From: Nocardioides alkalitolerans DSM 16699
GTDB taxonomy: Bacteria > Actinomycetota > Actinomycetes > Propionibacteriales > Nocardioidaceae
Assembly: GCF_000426525.1 (NCBI RefSeq)
Contig: NZ_AUFN01000012.1
Span: forward strand, 310,001 to 374,000
DNA: 64,000 nucleotides
Direction of reading: 5' to 3'
The position numbers were made by a program, and so were the translations under genes. Numbering within the stretch: the stretch's first letter is position 1; every line of letters starts with the position of its first letter. The notes under the pieces are model-generated. The model had not been told where the DNA came from. It made no database searches and worked only from the letters and a program-made list of their open reading frames with translations. This document shows, in pieces, positions 43,127 to 52,414 of this stretch.

Positions 43127-45508
43127 ATGAGCCGTCAGGCACCGCACCACGACATCGACGAGTCCGAGCTGTCGGTGAGCCACCCGGAGGACCACGCCGC
43201 GGGCCCGACCGCGGTGGCGGTCAGCATGAAGCGCGCCGTCGAGGGGATGGGCGTGCGCCGTACGGCGCAGACCCTGCTCAAGCTCAACCAGGCCGACGGC
43301 TTCGACTGCCAGGGCTGCGCGTGGCCCGACCCGTCGCCCGACCACCGGCACACCGCGGAGTTCTGCGAGAACGGCGTCAAGGCCGTCACCGACGAGGCCG
43401 TCCTGCAGCTGGCGGGTCCCGAGTTCTTCGCCGCGCACCCCATCGAGGAGCTGCACGACCGCACCGACTACTGGCTCGGGAAGCAGGGCCGCATCACCGA
43501 GCCGATGGTCCTGCGCGAGGGCGGCACCCACTACGAGCCCATCTCGTGGGAGGACGCGTTCGCGCTCGTCGCGCGGCACCTCACCTCCCTCGCCTCGCCG
43601 GACGAGGCCGTCTTCTACACCTCGGGCAAGGTCTCGAACGAGGCCGCGTTCGTCTACCAGCTCTTCGTGCGCGCCTTCGGCACCAACAACCTCCCCGACT
43701 GCTCGAACATGTGCCACGAGTCGACGTCCGTCGGGCTCGCGGAGGTCATCGGCATCGGGAAGGCCTCGGTCACGCTCGACGACGTGCACGGGGCCGAGCT
43801 GATCGTCATCGCCGGGCAGAACCCGGGCACCAACCACCCCCGGATGCTGAGCGCGCTCGAGATCGCCAAGAAGAACGGCGCGAGGATCATCGACATCAAC
43901 CCGCTCAAGGAGGCGGGCCTGGTGCGGTTCAAGAACCCCCAGAAGCCGCGCGGCATGGTCGGTGCCGGGACGGCCATGGCCGACCTGCACCTGCCGGTGC
44001 GCATCAACGGCGACCTGGCGCTCTTCCAGGCGATCGCCTCGCTGCTGCTGGAGCAGGACGCCCTCGACCACGACTTCATCGAGCAGCACACCCACGGCTT
44101 CGAGGCGTACGCGGAGCACCTCCGCGCGCTGGACTGGGACCTCGTCCTCGCCTCGACCGGGCTCTCGCGCGACCAGATCGAGGAGGCGGCGGCGATGATC
44201 GCGTCCTCGAGCAAGACGGTCTACTGCTGGGCGATGGGCGTCGTCCAGCACCGCAACGGGGTCGCGAACGTCAAGGAGATCTCCAACCTCGCGTTCCTCC
44301 AGGGCAACATCGGCAAGCCCGGCGCCGGGCTGTTCCCGGTCCGCGGCCACTCCAACGTGCAGGGCGACCGCACGATGGGCATCTGGGAGCGCCCGCCCGC
44401 CCACTTCCTCGACGCCCTGCGCGACGAGTTCGGCTTCGAGCCGCCCCGCGAGCACGGGTACGACGCGGTCGCCGCCGTGAAGGCGTTCCGCGACGGCGAG
44501 GCGAAGGTCTTCTTCGGGATGGGCGGCAACTTCGTCGCCGCGATGTCGGACACGACGGTGACCGAGGACGCGCTCCGGAAGGCGGACCTGACGGTCCAGG
44601 TCTCGACCAAGCTGAACCGCTCGCACGTCGTGCACGGCCGCGAGGCCCTCATCCTGCCGCCGCTGGGCCGCAGCGAGAAGGACCTGACCGGCGGTCAGCC
44701 GCAGCGCGTCACCGTCGAGGACTCCCTCTGCTCGGTCCACGCCTCGCGCGGTCCGCTCCAGCCGGCTTCCGACCAGCTGCGCTCCGAGGTCGACATCCTC
44801 TGCAGCCTGGCGATGGCGACGCTGGGCGACCGCCACGGCATCCCGTGGGACGACTTCCGCAGCGACTACGGCCAGATCCGCCGTCGGATCGGCCGGATGG
44901 TGCCCGGGTGCGCCGGCTACGACGAGAAGGTGGACCAGCCGGGCGGGTTCGTCCTGCCGCACCCGCCCCGCGACACCCGCACCTTCGAGACCGACGTGGA
45001 CCGTGCCGTCTTCACGGTCAGCCCGACCGAGGTGCTCCAGGTGCCGGAGGGCCGCCTGCTGCTGCAGACGATGCGCTCCCACGACCAGTTCAACACCGTC
45101 ATCTACGGCCTCGACGACCGCTACCGCGGGATCAAGAACGGTCGCCAGGTGGTGCTGCTGAGCCCGCGCGACATCGAGGACCAGGGACTGCGCGACGGTC
45201 AGTACGTCGACATCCACAGCGAGTGGGAGGACGGCTCGACCCGCACGGTGCGCCAGTTCCGCGTCGTCTCCTACGACACCCCGAAGGGGTGCGCCGCGGC
45301 GTACTATCCGGAGACCAACGCCCTGGTCTCGCTGGACTCCAAGGCGGAGGGCAGCAACCAGCCGGCGTACAAGTCGATCGTGGTGCGCCTCGTGCCGTCG
45401 GTCCCGGACGCACCGGCGCAGGGGCGGCCCGAGGGCAGCGCGACGGGTGACTCCCCCGACGACGGCGACGACCGTCAGCGCTACGTGGCGCCGCGGCACC
45501 TGAGCTGA
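43127..45508 (+). CDS. FdhF/YdeP family molybdopterin oxidoreductase
   Basis: 793 residues, bis-MGD enzyme of the formate-dehydrogenase-like YdeP group. N-terminal GFDCQGCAWPDP with only two Cys, so the usual four-Cys Fe-S site is reduced; VFYTSGKVSNEAAFVYQLFVRAFGTNNLPDCSNMCHESTSVGL, VIAGQNPGTNHPRML and GNIGKPGAGLFPVRGHSNVQGDRTMG are family segments; C-terminal MopB domain (RSHDQFNTVIYGLDDRYRGI). The ATG is taken as the first Met of the conserved frame; AAAGGGAC lies about 7 bases upstream. No fdhD/mob genes nearby. In E. coli YdeP is tied to acid resistance; the substrate is unknown. Confidence 0.93.
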   Translation: MSRQAPHHDIDESELSVSHPEDHAAGPTAVAVSMKRAVEGMGVRRTAQTLLKLNQADGFDCQGCAWPDPSPDHRHTAEFCENGVKAVTDEAVLQLAGPEFFAAHPIEELHDRTDYWLGKQGRITEPMVLREGGTHYEPISWEDAFALVARHLTSLASPDEAVFYTSGKVSNEAAFVYQLFVRAFGTNNLPDCSNMCHESTSVGLAEVIGIGKASVTLDDVHGAELIVIAGQNPGTNHPRMLSALEIAKKNGARIIDINPLKEAGLVRFKNPQKPRGMVGAGTAMADLHLPVRINGDLALFQAIASLLLEQDALDHDFIEQHTHGFEAYAEHLRALDWDLVLASTGLSRDQIEEAAAMIASSSKTVYCWAMGVVQHRNGVANVKEISNLAFLQGNIGKPGAGLFPVRGHSNVQGDRTMGIWERPPAHFLDALRDEFGFEPPREHGYDAVAAVKAFRDGEAKVFFGMGGNFVAAMSDTTVTEDALRKADLTVQVSTKLNRSHVVHGREALILPPLGRSEKDLTGGQPQRVTVEDSLCSVHASRGPLQPASDQLRSEVDILCSLAMATLGDRHGIPWDDFRSDYGQIRRRIGRMVPGCAGYDEKVDQPGGFVLPHPPRDTRTFETDVDRAVFTVSPTEVLQVPEGRLLLQTMRSHDQFNTVIYGLDDRYRGIKNGRQVVLLSPRDIEDQGLRDGQYVDIHSEWEDGSTRTVRQFRVVSYDTPKGCAAAYYPETNALVSLDSKAEGSNQPAYKSIVVRLVPSVPDAPAQGRPEGSATGDSPDDGDDRQRYVAPRHLS

Positions 45509-45527
45509 TCGCCACCACCGAAATGTG

Positions 45528-45567
45528 AACCGGCTCCGACCCGCGTTTCCGCGGATCGGAGCCGGTT
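45528..45567. terminator. 18-bp hairpin between molybdoenzyme and tRNA-Pro
   Basis: AACCGGCTCCGACCCGCG (45528-45545) pairs, with one mismatch, with 45550-45567 across TTTC; TTCTTCGG follows on the plus strand. It ends the molybdoenzyme mRNA and, on the minus strand, tRNA-Pro. Confidence 0.9.
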
Positions 45568-45573
45568 CTTCGG

Positions 45574-45647
<74 letters not shown>

Positions 45648-45813
45648 AAAGCTTCGTCCGGGATCGCCGGACGAAGCGGAGGGAACACTACCGCAGCGCC
45701 TCCGCAGGTCCGAAACCGGGCTCGCAAGGACGGCCCAGCCGAGCGGTGCCGATGAGTTCCGAGCCCCTCGGGGGTCGGACCCGGCAGACACCCGCCGTAC
45801 GAGAGGACACCCC

Positions 45814-46104
45814 ATGTCGTTCCAGGCCTACCTCGACGCCGCCGAGACGAAGACCGGGCTCACGCCCCGCCAGATCGTCGACCTCGCCCGCGAGCGCGGC
45901 TTCGAGGGCGAGGGCACCAAGCAGGGCCCGATCGTCGCGTGGCTCAAGGAGGACCTCGGCCTCGGGCACGGCCACGCCACCGCGCTCGCCCACGTCATCC
46001 GCAAGGGCCCGACCATCTCCGACAAGCACGTGGGCAGCACCGGCTCGCACCGCGACGAGAGCACTGAGCTGTGGCTCGACGGGGCGGCCACCCGGCCGCA
46101 CTGA
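45814..46104 (+). CDS. DUF4287 domain protein
   Basis: 96 residues: MSFQAYLDAAETKTGLTPRQIVDLARERGF..KQGPIVAWLKEDLGLGHGHATALAHVI matches the DUF4287 pattern of a small helical protein, often carried as a stand-alone gene or next to DUF5655. GAGAGGA lies 6 bases before the ATG. Function unknown. Confidence 0.9.
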   Translation: MSFQAYLDAAETKTGLTPRQIVDLARERGFEGEGTKQGPIVAWLKEDLGLGHGHATALAHVIRKGPTISDKHVGSTGSHRDESTELWLDGAATRPH

Positions 46105-46132
46105 GCCGCCGAGCGGTGGCTAGCGTTGACCC

Positions 46133-46756
46133 GTGACGATCCCGACCCCCTCCGCCGCCTCCCCGCTCACCTCCGTCGCCGTCTTCTGCGGCTCCAGCTT
46201 CGGCGACTCCCCGGCGTACGCCGAGGCCGCGACGCTCGTCGGACGCACGCTCGCGGAGCGGGGCCTCACGCTCGTGTACGGCGGGGGCCGCGTCGGGCTC
46301 ATGGGCACCGTGGCGGACGCCGCCCTCGCGGCCGGCGGTCAGGTCGTCGGGGTCATCCCCCGCGCGCTGGACGCCCGCGAGCTCAGCCACACCGGCGTCA
46401 CCGAGCTGCTGGTGGTCGAGACGATGCACGAGCGCAAGGCGCTCATGGCCGAGCGGGCCGACGCGTTCCTCACGCTGCCCGGCGGCGCCGGCACCCTCGA
46501 GGAGGTCGCCGAGCAGTGGACGTGGGCGCAGCTGTCGATCCACGCCAAGCGCAGCGGCTTCCTCGACGTCGAGGGCTTCTGGTCGCCCCTGCGCGAGATG
46601 CGCGACCGCATGGTCGAGCGCGGCTTCGTGCGGGCGGAGCAGGGCGAGATCGTCACCTTCGACGACGACCTCGACCGCCTGCTCGACACCCTCGGCTCCG
46701 CGCCGACCTGGACCGACAAGTGGGGCGCGCCCCGCGTCCAGGTGCCGCCGGCCTGA
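46133..46756 (+). CDS. LOG family (TIGR00730) Rossmann-fold protein
   Basis: 207 residues. AVFCGSSFG at the N-terminus, GLTLVYGGGRVGLMG, and the phosphate-binding LPGGAGTLEEVAEQW (PGGxGTxxE) identify a cytokinin-riboside 5'-monophosphate phosphoribohydrolase-like enzyme, which hydrolyses nucleotides such as AMP derivatives. GTG start with TAGCGT (46121-46126) 7 bases upstream, so leaderless. Confidence 0.93.
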   Translation: MTIPTPSAASPLTSVAVFCGSSFGDSPAYAEAATLVGRTLAERGLTLVYGGGRVGLMGTVADAALAAGGQVVGVIPRALDARELSHTGVTELLVVETMHERKALMAERADAFLTLPGGAGTLEEVAEQWTWAQLSIHAKRSGFLDVEGFWSPLREMRDRMVERGFVRAEQGEIVTFDDDLDRLLDTLGSAPTWTDKWGAPRVQVPPA

Positions 46757-46801
46757 GCTCCTGACCCACCTCGGCGGGAGGCGCCGCGGCCGCCGTACCG
46801 G

Positions 46802-49800
46802 TCAGCGGAAGTCCCGCGAGCTCTGCCGCGCCTGGAGCACCGCACCGGCGCCGGGCACCACGACGTCGATGGCCTCGAGCCGGTCGGCCATGAGGTTGAT
46901 GACCCCGTCGCTGCGCTCGAGGATGCCGCGGATCACCACCGCCACCTTGTTGCGCGCCACGTAGCGGTGGGCGGTGAAGACACCCACCGAGCAGACGACG
47001 TTGAGCATGCCCGTCTCGTCCTCGAGGTTGAGGAACGTGATGCCCTGCGCGGTGCCGGGCCGCTGGCGGTGGGTGATGAGGCCGGCGACGTGCACCCGCC
47101 GGTTCGCCTCGGTGGTGTCGAGGTCGGCAATCGAGCGGATGCCCGCCTCCCTCAGCATCGTGCGCAGGTGCTCGATCGGGTGGCGCTCGGGCGAGATGCG
47201 GGTCGCCCAGAGGTCGGCGAGCGTCTCCTCCACCTGGCTCATGCCGGGCAGCGTCGGCGCGGCCGGGGCGGGCGTCGTACCGGGCAGCTGGTCGGCGCGC
47301 TCGGCGTACCCCGCGCTCCACAGCGCCTCGCGCCGCGACAGCCCGAGCCCGTCGAACGCCCCCGCCGTCGCCAGCGCCTCGAGCTGGGTGGTGGTGAGGT
47401 CGGCGCGCCGCGAGAGGTCCGTGACCGAGGTGTACGGCGCCTCGTCGCGCGCCGCGACGATCCTGCGGGCCACGTCGAGCCCGATGCCCTTGACCTCGTC
47501 GAGCCCGATGCGGACGGCGAACGCGGCGTCGTCGCGGTGGGCCGCGGTCGGACCGGCGGCGGCGCCGGTCAGGGGCGGCGTGCCGAGCGGCTCGAGGTCG
47601 GCCTGGGCACCCGACCGGACGATGTCGGGACGCCGTACCTCCACACCGTGGCGCCGGGCGTCGCCCACCAGCGACTGCGGCGAGTAGAAGCCCATCGGCT
47701 GGTTGCGCAGCAGTCCGGCCAGGAACGCCGCCGGGTAGTGGAGCTTGAACCACGACGAGGCGTAGACGAGCAGCGCGAAGCTCAGGGAGTGCGACTCCGC
47801 GAAGCCGAAGTTCGCGAAGGAGAGGATCTTGACGTAGATCGAGTCGGCCTTCTCGCCGGTGATGTCGCGGCGGGCCATGCCGGCGTACAGCTTCTCCTTG
47901 ACGCTCTCGATGCGCTCGATGCCCCGCTTCGAGCCCATGGCCCGACGCAGCAGGTCGGCGTCGTCGGCCGAGCAGTCGCCGATCGCGACGGCCATCGCCA
48001 TCAGCTGCTCCTGGAACAGCGGCACGCCGAGCGTGCGGCGCAGCACCGGCTCGAGGTCGGGGTGGTCGTAGACGATCTCCTCCTTGCCGGTGGCCCGCCG
48101 GACGTACGGGTGCACCGCCCCGCCCTGGATCGGGCCCGGCCGGATGAGGGCGATCTCGACGGCGAGGTCGTAGAACTTGCGGGGCTGCAGGCGCGGCAGC
48201 GTGCCGATCTGGGCACGGCTCTCGACCTGGAACACGCCGATCGAGTCGGCGCGGCAGAGCATGTCGTAGACCGCCGGCTCCTCGCGCGGGATGGTCTCGA
48301 GCTGCCAGCGCACGCCCTGGTGGGCCTCGATGATGCGCATCATGTGGTCGAGCGCGCCGAGCATGCCGAGGCCGAGCAGGTCGAACTTCACCAGCCCCAT
48401 CGACTCGCAGGCGTCCTTGTCCCACTGCAGCACCGTGCGCTTCTCCATGCGGGCCCGCTCGATGGGCACGACCTCGCCGATGGGCCGCTCCGTCAGCACC
48501 ATGCCGCCGGAGTGGATGCCGAGGTGGCGGGGGGCGCCGAGCAGCTGCTCGGCGAGCGCCACGACCGGGTCGGGGATGTCGTGGTCGGCGCCCTCGCCGT
48601 CGATCACCGACCCCCAGCCGTTGATCTGCTTGCTCCACGCGTCCTGCTGCCCGGTGGAGTGGCCCAGCGCCTTCGCCGCGTCGCGCACCGCCATGCGGGG
48701 CCGGTAGGAGATGACGTTCGCGACCTGGGCGGCGTTGTGGCGTCCGTAGGTGTCGTAGACCCACTGGATCACCTCCTCGCGCCGGTCGGAGTCGAAGTCG
48801 ACGTCGATGTCGGGCTCCTCGTCGCGGTGCGACGAGATGAACCGCTCGAACGGGAGGTCGTAGTAGACGGAGTCGATCGCGGTGATGCCGAGGGCGTAGC
48901 AGACCGCCGAGCTCGCCGCGGACCCCCGGCCCTGGCAGAGGATCCCTTCTCTCCGGGCGAACGCGACGATGTCGTGCACGATCACGAAGTAGCCCGCGAA
49001 GTCCTTGCGCGTGATCACCGCCAGCTCGGACTCCACCCGCGAGCGCGCCTGCTCCTCCAGCGGGGTGCCGGCGTACCGCTGCGCGAAGCCCTGCTCCGTC
49101 AGCTCGCGCAGCCAGGTCGACGGCGTGTGCCCCTCGGGGATGCCGCGCTTGGGCAGCTTCGGCGACGCCTTGCGCAGGTCGAAGGCCAGCTCGTCGGCGA
49201 GCGCGACGCTGCGGGCGACCGCGCCGGGGTGGCGCGCGAACCTGCGGGCCATCTCGTCGCCGCTGCGCAGGTACGCCGCGGGGCCCGGCGGCAGCCAGCC
49301 GTCCATGTCGGTGAGGCTGCGGCGGGCGCGCACGGCGGCCATCGCCCCGGCCAGGCGGTGCCCGGCGGGCGTGGCGTGGTGGACGTTGTTGGTGGCGAGC
49401 AGGGGCAGCCCGCGCTCGGCCGCGATGCGGGCCAGCAGCCCGTTGTCCTCCGCGTCGGACGCGTGCCCGTGGTCGGTCAGCTCGACCACGACGTGCTCGG
49501 CGCCGAACAGCGTCACGAGCCGGTCGACCTCGCTCGCCGCGGCCGCCGGACCGGCCGCGCGCAGCGCCGTACGCACCGTGCCCTTGCGACAGCCCGTCAG
49601 CGCGACCCAGTGGCCGCGGCCGCGTTCGGCCAGCTCGTCGAGGTCGTAGACCGGGCGTCCCTTCTCGTCGCCCCGCAGGTGGGCGGCGGTCATCGCCGCA
49701 GCGAGCCGGTGGTAGCCCTCGACCCCTCGCGCCAGCAGCAGGAGGTGGCTGCCCTCGGGGTCGGGCACCCCGTTCTGCGGACCCGAGAGGCCGAGCGACA

Positions 49801-50146
49801 GCTCCGCGCCGTACACCGTCTTCAGCCCCGGGTGCGGCTGCGCGGCCTCCGCCACCATGGGCGCGCCGTAGAAGCCGTCGTGGTCGGTGATCGCCAGCCC
49901 GTGGAGCCCGAGGCGGTGCGCCTCGGCGACCAGGTCGTCGGGCGAGCTGGCGCCGTCGAGGAAGCTGTAGTGGCTGTGGCAGTGCAGCTCTGCGTACGGC
50001 GTCGCGCTCGCCACCCGCTCCCCCGCCGCGGCCTTCGCGCCCGCGGGCTGCTTGCGCCGCGAGATGGGCGCGTCGTCGGCGCCGGGGCGCCCCGAGAGTC
50101 GGCGCTCCAGCTCCTTCCACGGCACGTCCGGGTTGTTCCAGCCCAT
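46802..50146 (-). CDS. dnaE2: Error-prone DNA polymerase DnaE2 (ImuC)
   Basis: 1114 residues, damage-inducible C-family polymerase for translesion synthesis. PHP domain YAELHCHSHYSFLDGASSPDDLV (about residue 43) and AITDHDGFYG; polymerase core with GRGSAASS, acidic PDIDVDFDSDRREEV; helix-hairpin and OB region at the C-terminus; last residues SSRDFR are typical of DnaE2. ATG 50146 opens the conserved MGWNNPDVPW. A LexA box at 50160-50175 lies just ahead. Its usual partners imuA and imuB are not in this window. Confidence 0.95.
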   Translation of the reverse strand: MGWNNPDVPWKELERRLSGRPGADDAPISRRKQPAGAKAAAGERVASATPYAELHCHSHYSFLDGASSPDDLVAEAHRLGLHGLAITDHDGFYGAPMVAEAAQPHPGLKTVYGAELSLGLSGPQNGVPDPEGSHLLLLARGVEGYHRLAAAMTAAHLRGDEKGRPVYDLDELAERGRGHWVALTGCRKGTVRTALRAAGPAAAASEVDRLVTLFGAEHVVVELTDHGHASDAEDNGLLARIAAERGLPLLATNNVHHATPAGHRLAGAMAAVRARRSLTDMDGWLPPGPAAYLRSGDEMARRFARHPGAVARSVALADELAFDLRKASPKLPKRGIPEGHTPSTWLRELTEQGFAQRYAGTPLEEQARSRVESELAVITRKDFAGYFVIVHDIVAFARREGILCQGRGSAASSAVCYALGITAIDSVYYDLPFERFISSHRDEEPDIDVDFDSDRREEVIQWVYDTYGRHNAAQVANVISYRPRMAVRDAAKALGHSTGQQDAWSKQINGWGSVIDGEGADHDIPDPVVALAEQLLGAPRHLGIHSGGMVLTERPIGEVVPIERARMEKRTVLQWDKDACESMGLVKFDLLGLGMLGALDHMMRIIEAHQGVRWQLETIPREEPAVYDMLCRADSIGVFQVESRAQIGTLPRLQPRKFYDLAVEIALIRPGPIQGGAVHPYVRRATGKEEIVYDHPDLEPVLRRTLGVPLFQEQLMAMAVAIGDCSADDADLLRRAMGSKRGIERIESVKEKLYAGMARRDITGEKADSIYVKILSFANFGFAESHSLSFALLVYASSWFKLHYPAAFLAGLLRNQPMGFYSPQSLVGDARRHGVEVRRPDIVRSGAQADLEPLGTPPLTGAAAGPTAAHRDDAAFAVRIGLDEVKGIGLDVARRIVAARDEAPYTSVTDLSRRADLTTTQLEALATAGAFDGLGLSRREALWSAGYAERADQLPGTTPAPAAPTLPGMSQVEETLADLWATRISPERHPIEHLRTMLREAGIRSIADLDTTEANRRVHVAGLITHRQRPGTAQGITFLNLEDETGMLNVVCSVGVFTAHRYVARNKVAVVIRGILERSDGVINLMADRLEAIDVVVPGAGAVLQARQSSRDFR

Positions 50147-50159
50147 GCCGCCGATCCTA

Positions 50160-50175
50160 TCGAACATCTGTTCGA
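50160..50175. promoter_or_regulatory. LexA (SOS) box
   Basis: TCGAACATCTGTTCGA matches the actinobacterial SOS box TCGAAC-N4-GTTCGA exactly, 14 bases before the dnaE2 start on the minus strand and 60 bases before the divergent RmlC-like gene, which could therefore share SOS control. Confidence 0.92.
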
Positions 50176-50234
50176 CATGCAGGTGGTCGTCCCCAGGCCG
50201 TCCCAGGCCCGCGGCGATCGGTAGCGTGACCTGC

Positions 50235-50834
50235 ATGGACGCGCGCGAGCTCTCGATCACCGGTCTGTGGGAGTTCACCTCGGACGACCCCGAGGGTCTC
50301 CCCTACGACCCCGACTCCTTCCGTACGGCGCTCGGCCGCGACCTCGAGATCGGCCACCTGCACCACGCCCAGGGGCTGCTCGGCATGCTCCACGGGCTGC
50401 GCTTCTCACTGCTCCCGTCGCCGGCCGAGTGGACCTACCTGTTCTGCTCCCGCGGCGCCGTGCTCGTGGTCGTGGCGGACCTGCGGACCGGCTCCCCCAC
50501 CTTCGGCCGCCACGAGGCCGTACGGCTCGACGCCGCCACACCGGCCGGCCTCGCGGTCACCCCCGGCCTCGCCCACGGCTTCACCGCGCTGGAGGACGAC
50601 AGCGTGCTCACCCACCTCGGCTCGCGCACCTACCGCCCGGAGAAGGACCGCAGCGTCCACGCCCTCGACCCGACCCTGCGCCTCCCGTGGCCGAGCGGCG
50701 AAGGCGCTCCGGCACCGTCGCTGTCGGCCGACGACTCCGCGGCGCCGGCGGTCGCGGACCTCAAGAAGGCGGGGCGTCTCCCGACGTACGGCGACTGGCG
50801 CGCCCACGAGGTGGCCCTGCGCAGTGGGACGTAG
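50235..50834 (+). CDS. RmlC-like (dTDP-4-dehydrorhamnose 3,5-epimerase family) protein, altered active site
   Basis: 199 residues, cupin of the RmlC family: GAVLVVVADLRTGSPTFGRHEAVRLDA, VTPGLAHGFTALEDDSVLTHLGSRTYRPEKDRSVHALDPTLRLPWP. The catalytic RG(L/I)HxQ of true epimerases is here LHGLRFS, with Arg in place of the catalytic His, so ordinary epimerase chemistry is unlikely. A C-terminal tail ends ADLKKAGRLPTYGDW, as in family members. TAGCGT at 50222-50227 suggests nearly leaderless expression. Confidence 0.85.
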   Translation: MDARELSITGLWEFTSDDPEGLPYDPDSFRTALGRDLEIGHLHHAQGLLGMLHGLRFSLLPSPAEWTYLFCSRGAVLVVVADLRTGSPTFGRHEAVRLDAATPAGLAVTPGLAHGFTALEDDSVLTHLGSRTYRPEKDRSVHALDPTLRLPWPSGEGAPAPSLSADDSAAPAVADLKKAGRLPTYGDWRAHEVALRSGT

Positions 50835-50902
50835 CCACGCAGCAACCCACCCCGCCGCCCGCACGCGAACGACCGCGACCCCGGTCCGCAGACCCGGGTG
50901 TC

Positions 50903-50960
50903 TTGACAGCGACGACAACGCCCGGTTATATCCACATGAATGATTATCATCAATAACCGG
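50903..50960 (+). promoter_or_regulatory. Promoter with Fur-like palindrome
   Basis: TTGACA (50903-50908), 17-base spacer and TTATAT (50926-50931) make an unusually consensus promoter for this GC-rich DNA. CCGGTTAT (50922-50929) and ATAACCGG (50953-50960) flank ATGATTATCAT (50940-50950), a perfect palindrome that resembles Fur-family boxes (TGATAATCATT on the other strand). Metal control of the lipoprotein gene downstream is inferred. Confidence 0.6.
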
Positions 50961-50978
50961 ACCATTGGAGGCACCGCC

Positions 50979-52232
50979 TTGCGGCAGGACACCACTCGAC
51001 TAGCAGCCGTCGCTCTCCTCACCTCCGCGGCCCTCCTGGCCGGTGGCTGCGCAGAGACCGGAGGCGCGTCCAACGGCGGCGGGCAGAGCGTGCCTCCCGG
51101 TTCCGACAAGCAGGCGTACGTCGATGCGCTGGCCGACATGGACCCGATCACGCTGACCATGCAGAGCACGGCTCCCAAGGGCGCGGCGACCGGACGCCGG
51201 TTCGAGGAGTACGCCGCCGCGGTCGAGGACTGGTCCGGAGGCAAGATCACCTTCGAGCTGTACTTCTCGAACGCCGCCGCACCGGTCGCCGAGGTCGATG
51301 ACGCCCTGGTCGACGGCCGCCTGGACATCGGCTCGGTGGTGGTGGCCCTCGAGCCTCAGCAGTACCCGGCCAACAACGCACTGGGAGACCTCTCGTTCAT
51401 CGGCTCCCAGCAACCGGTGGAGGGCCTCCTCCAGTGGCACGGTGCGATGATCCAGACCGCGGTCGAGAGCGACGAGGTGCAGCAGGAGTTCGCCGACAAC
51501 GGCCTGCACGCCCTTCTGCCGGCGTTCAGCAGCGGGTCCTACTTCCTGGACTGCGTGGAGCCCGGCACCGCCCTGTCCGACCTCTCCGGGCGCACCATCG
51601 CGACACAGAGCCGCACCCAGAGCAGCGAGGCGGAAGAACTGGACATGTCGCCGGCCACCATCTCGTACTCGGAGATGTTCGAGAGCCTCCAGCGCGGCGT
51701 CGTGGACTGCGCAGCCTCGAGCCTGACGACGTCGTCGCTGGGCGGGTTCATCCCCGAGGCCCCCTACTTCGCCTACGCCCCGGAGGAGGGCCTGGGAAGT
51801 CCCGGAGGCTCCATCGCCATCGGACAGTCCCGCTGGGAGTCCCTGCCGCTGGCGGCCCAGCAGCTGCTGCAAGACCGCATCGACGTGCTGCTGCAGGCCA
51901 ACTTCGAGGCGACGTGGGAGAACGTCCAGACCGCACTGGCCGCCATCGAGGAGTCGGACGGTGCCGTGAGCGAGCTCGACGGCGATGCACAGGCAGCGAT
52001 CGCCGACGCCAACGCCGACGTCCTCGAGACCGTGCGCGGGGAGCACGGCGATCTCGCCGAGTCGCTGCTCGCCGCCGAGGAGTCGTGGTCGCAGGAGGTG
52101 GCTGACCTGGGAATCGAAGGCGTGGACGTCGACTACGCGGGGTTCCGCGACTGGTACTCGCGCGGCACCCCGGACCTGACCGCCTACTTCGCCGAGCTCC
52201 AGGACGTGCTCAGCACCCAGCGGCCCTCCTGA
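50979..52232 (+). CDS. TRAP-type (DctP-like) substrate-binding lipoprotein
   Basis: 417 residues. TTG start with TGGAGG 7 bases upstream; signal MRQDTTRLAAVALLTSAALLAGGC with lipobox Cys at about 24. The mature part follows the DctP pattern (ITLTMQSTAPKGAATGRRFEEYAAAVEDWSGGKITFELYFSN, DIGSVVVALEP, EMFESLQRGVVDCAASS). No DctQ/DctM membrane subunits are adjacent. An in-frame start at 50940 (MIIINNR) lies inside the palindrome and is unlikely. Confidence 0.85.
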   Translation: MRQDTTRLAAVALLTSAALLAGGCAETGGASNGGGQSVPPGSDKQAYVDALADMDPITLTMQSTAPKGAATGRRFEEYAAAVEDWSGGKITFELYFSNAAAPVAEVDDALVDGRLDIGSVVVALEPQQYPANNALGDLSFIGSQQPVEGLLQWHGAMIQTAVESDEVQQEFADNGLHALLPAFSSGSYFLDCVEPGTALSDLSGRTIATQSRTQSSEAEELDMSPATISYSEMFESLQRGVVDCAASSLTTSSLGGFIPEAPYFAYAPEEGLGSPGGSIAIGQSRWESLPLAAQQLLQDRIDVLLQANFEATWENVQTALAAIEESDGAVSELDGDAQAAIADANADVLETVRGEHGDLAESLLAAEESWSQEVADLGIEGVDVDYAGFRDWYSRGTPDLTAYFAELQDVLSTQRPS

Positions 52233-52414
52233 CGGGAGCTGCTGCACCAGCGACCCACGACGACGACCGTCATCCTCGACCGGCTGGCCAGCACCTGAGG
52301 AGCGCCGCGGCGCGATGCTCCCGCTGCCGGGCCCCTGCGAGGCAGGTCCGGCCGAGGGCACGGGCAGCTGGTGGATGACCTCGGATCCGGTCGGCGTGCT
52401 GCGATCATGACCAG

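Noticed and set aside
46967..50224. Long plus-strand open frame opposite dnaE2
   Set aside because: Low-complexity antisense frame with no ribosome site; dnaE2 is certain.
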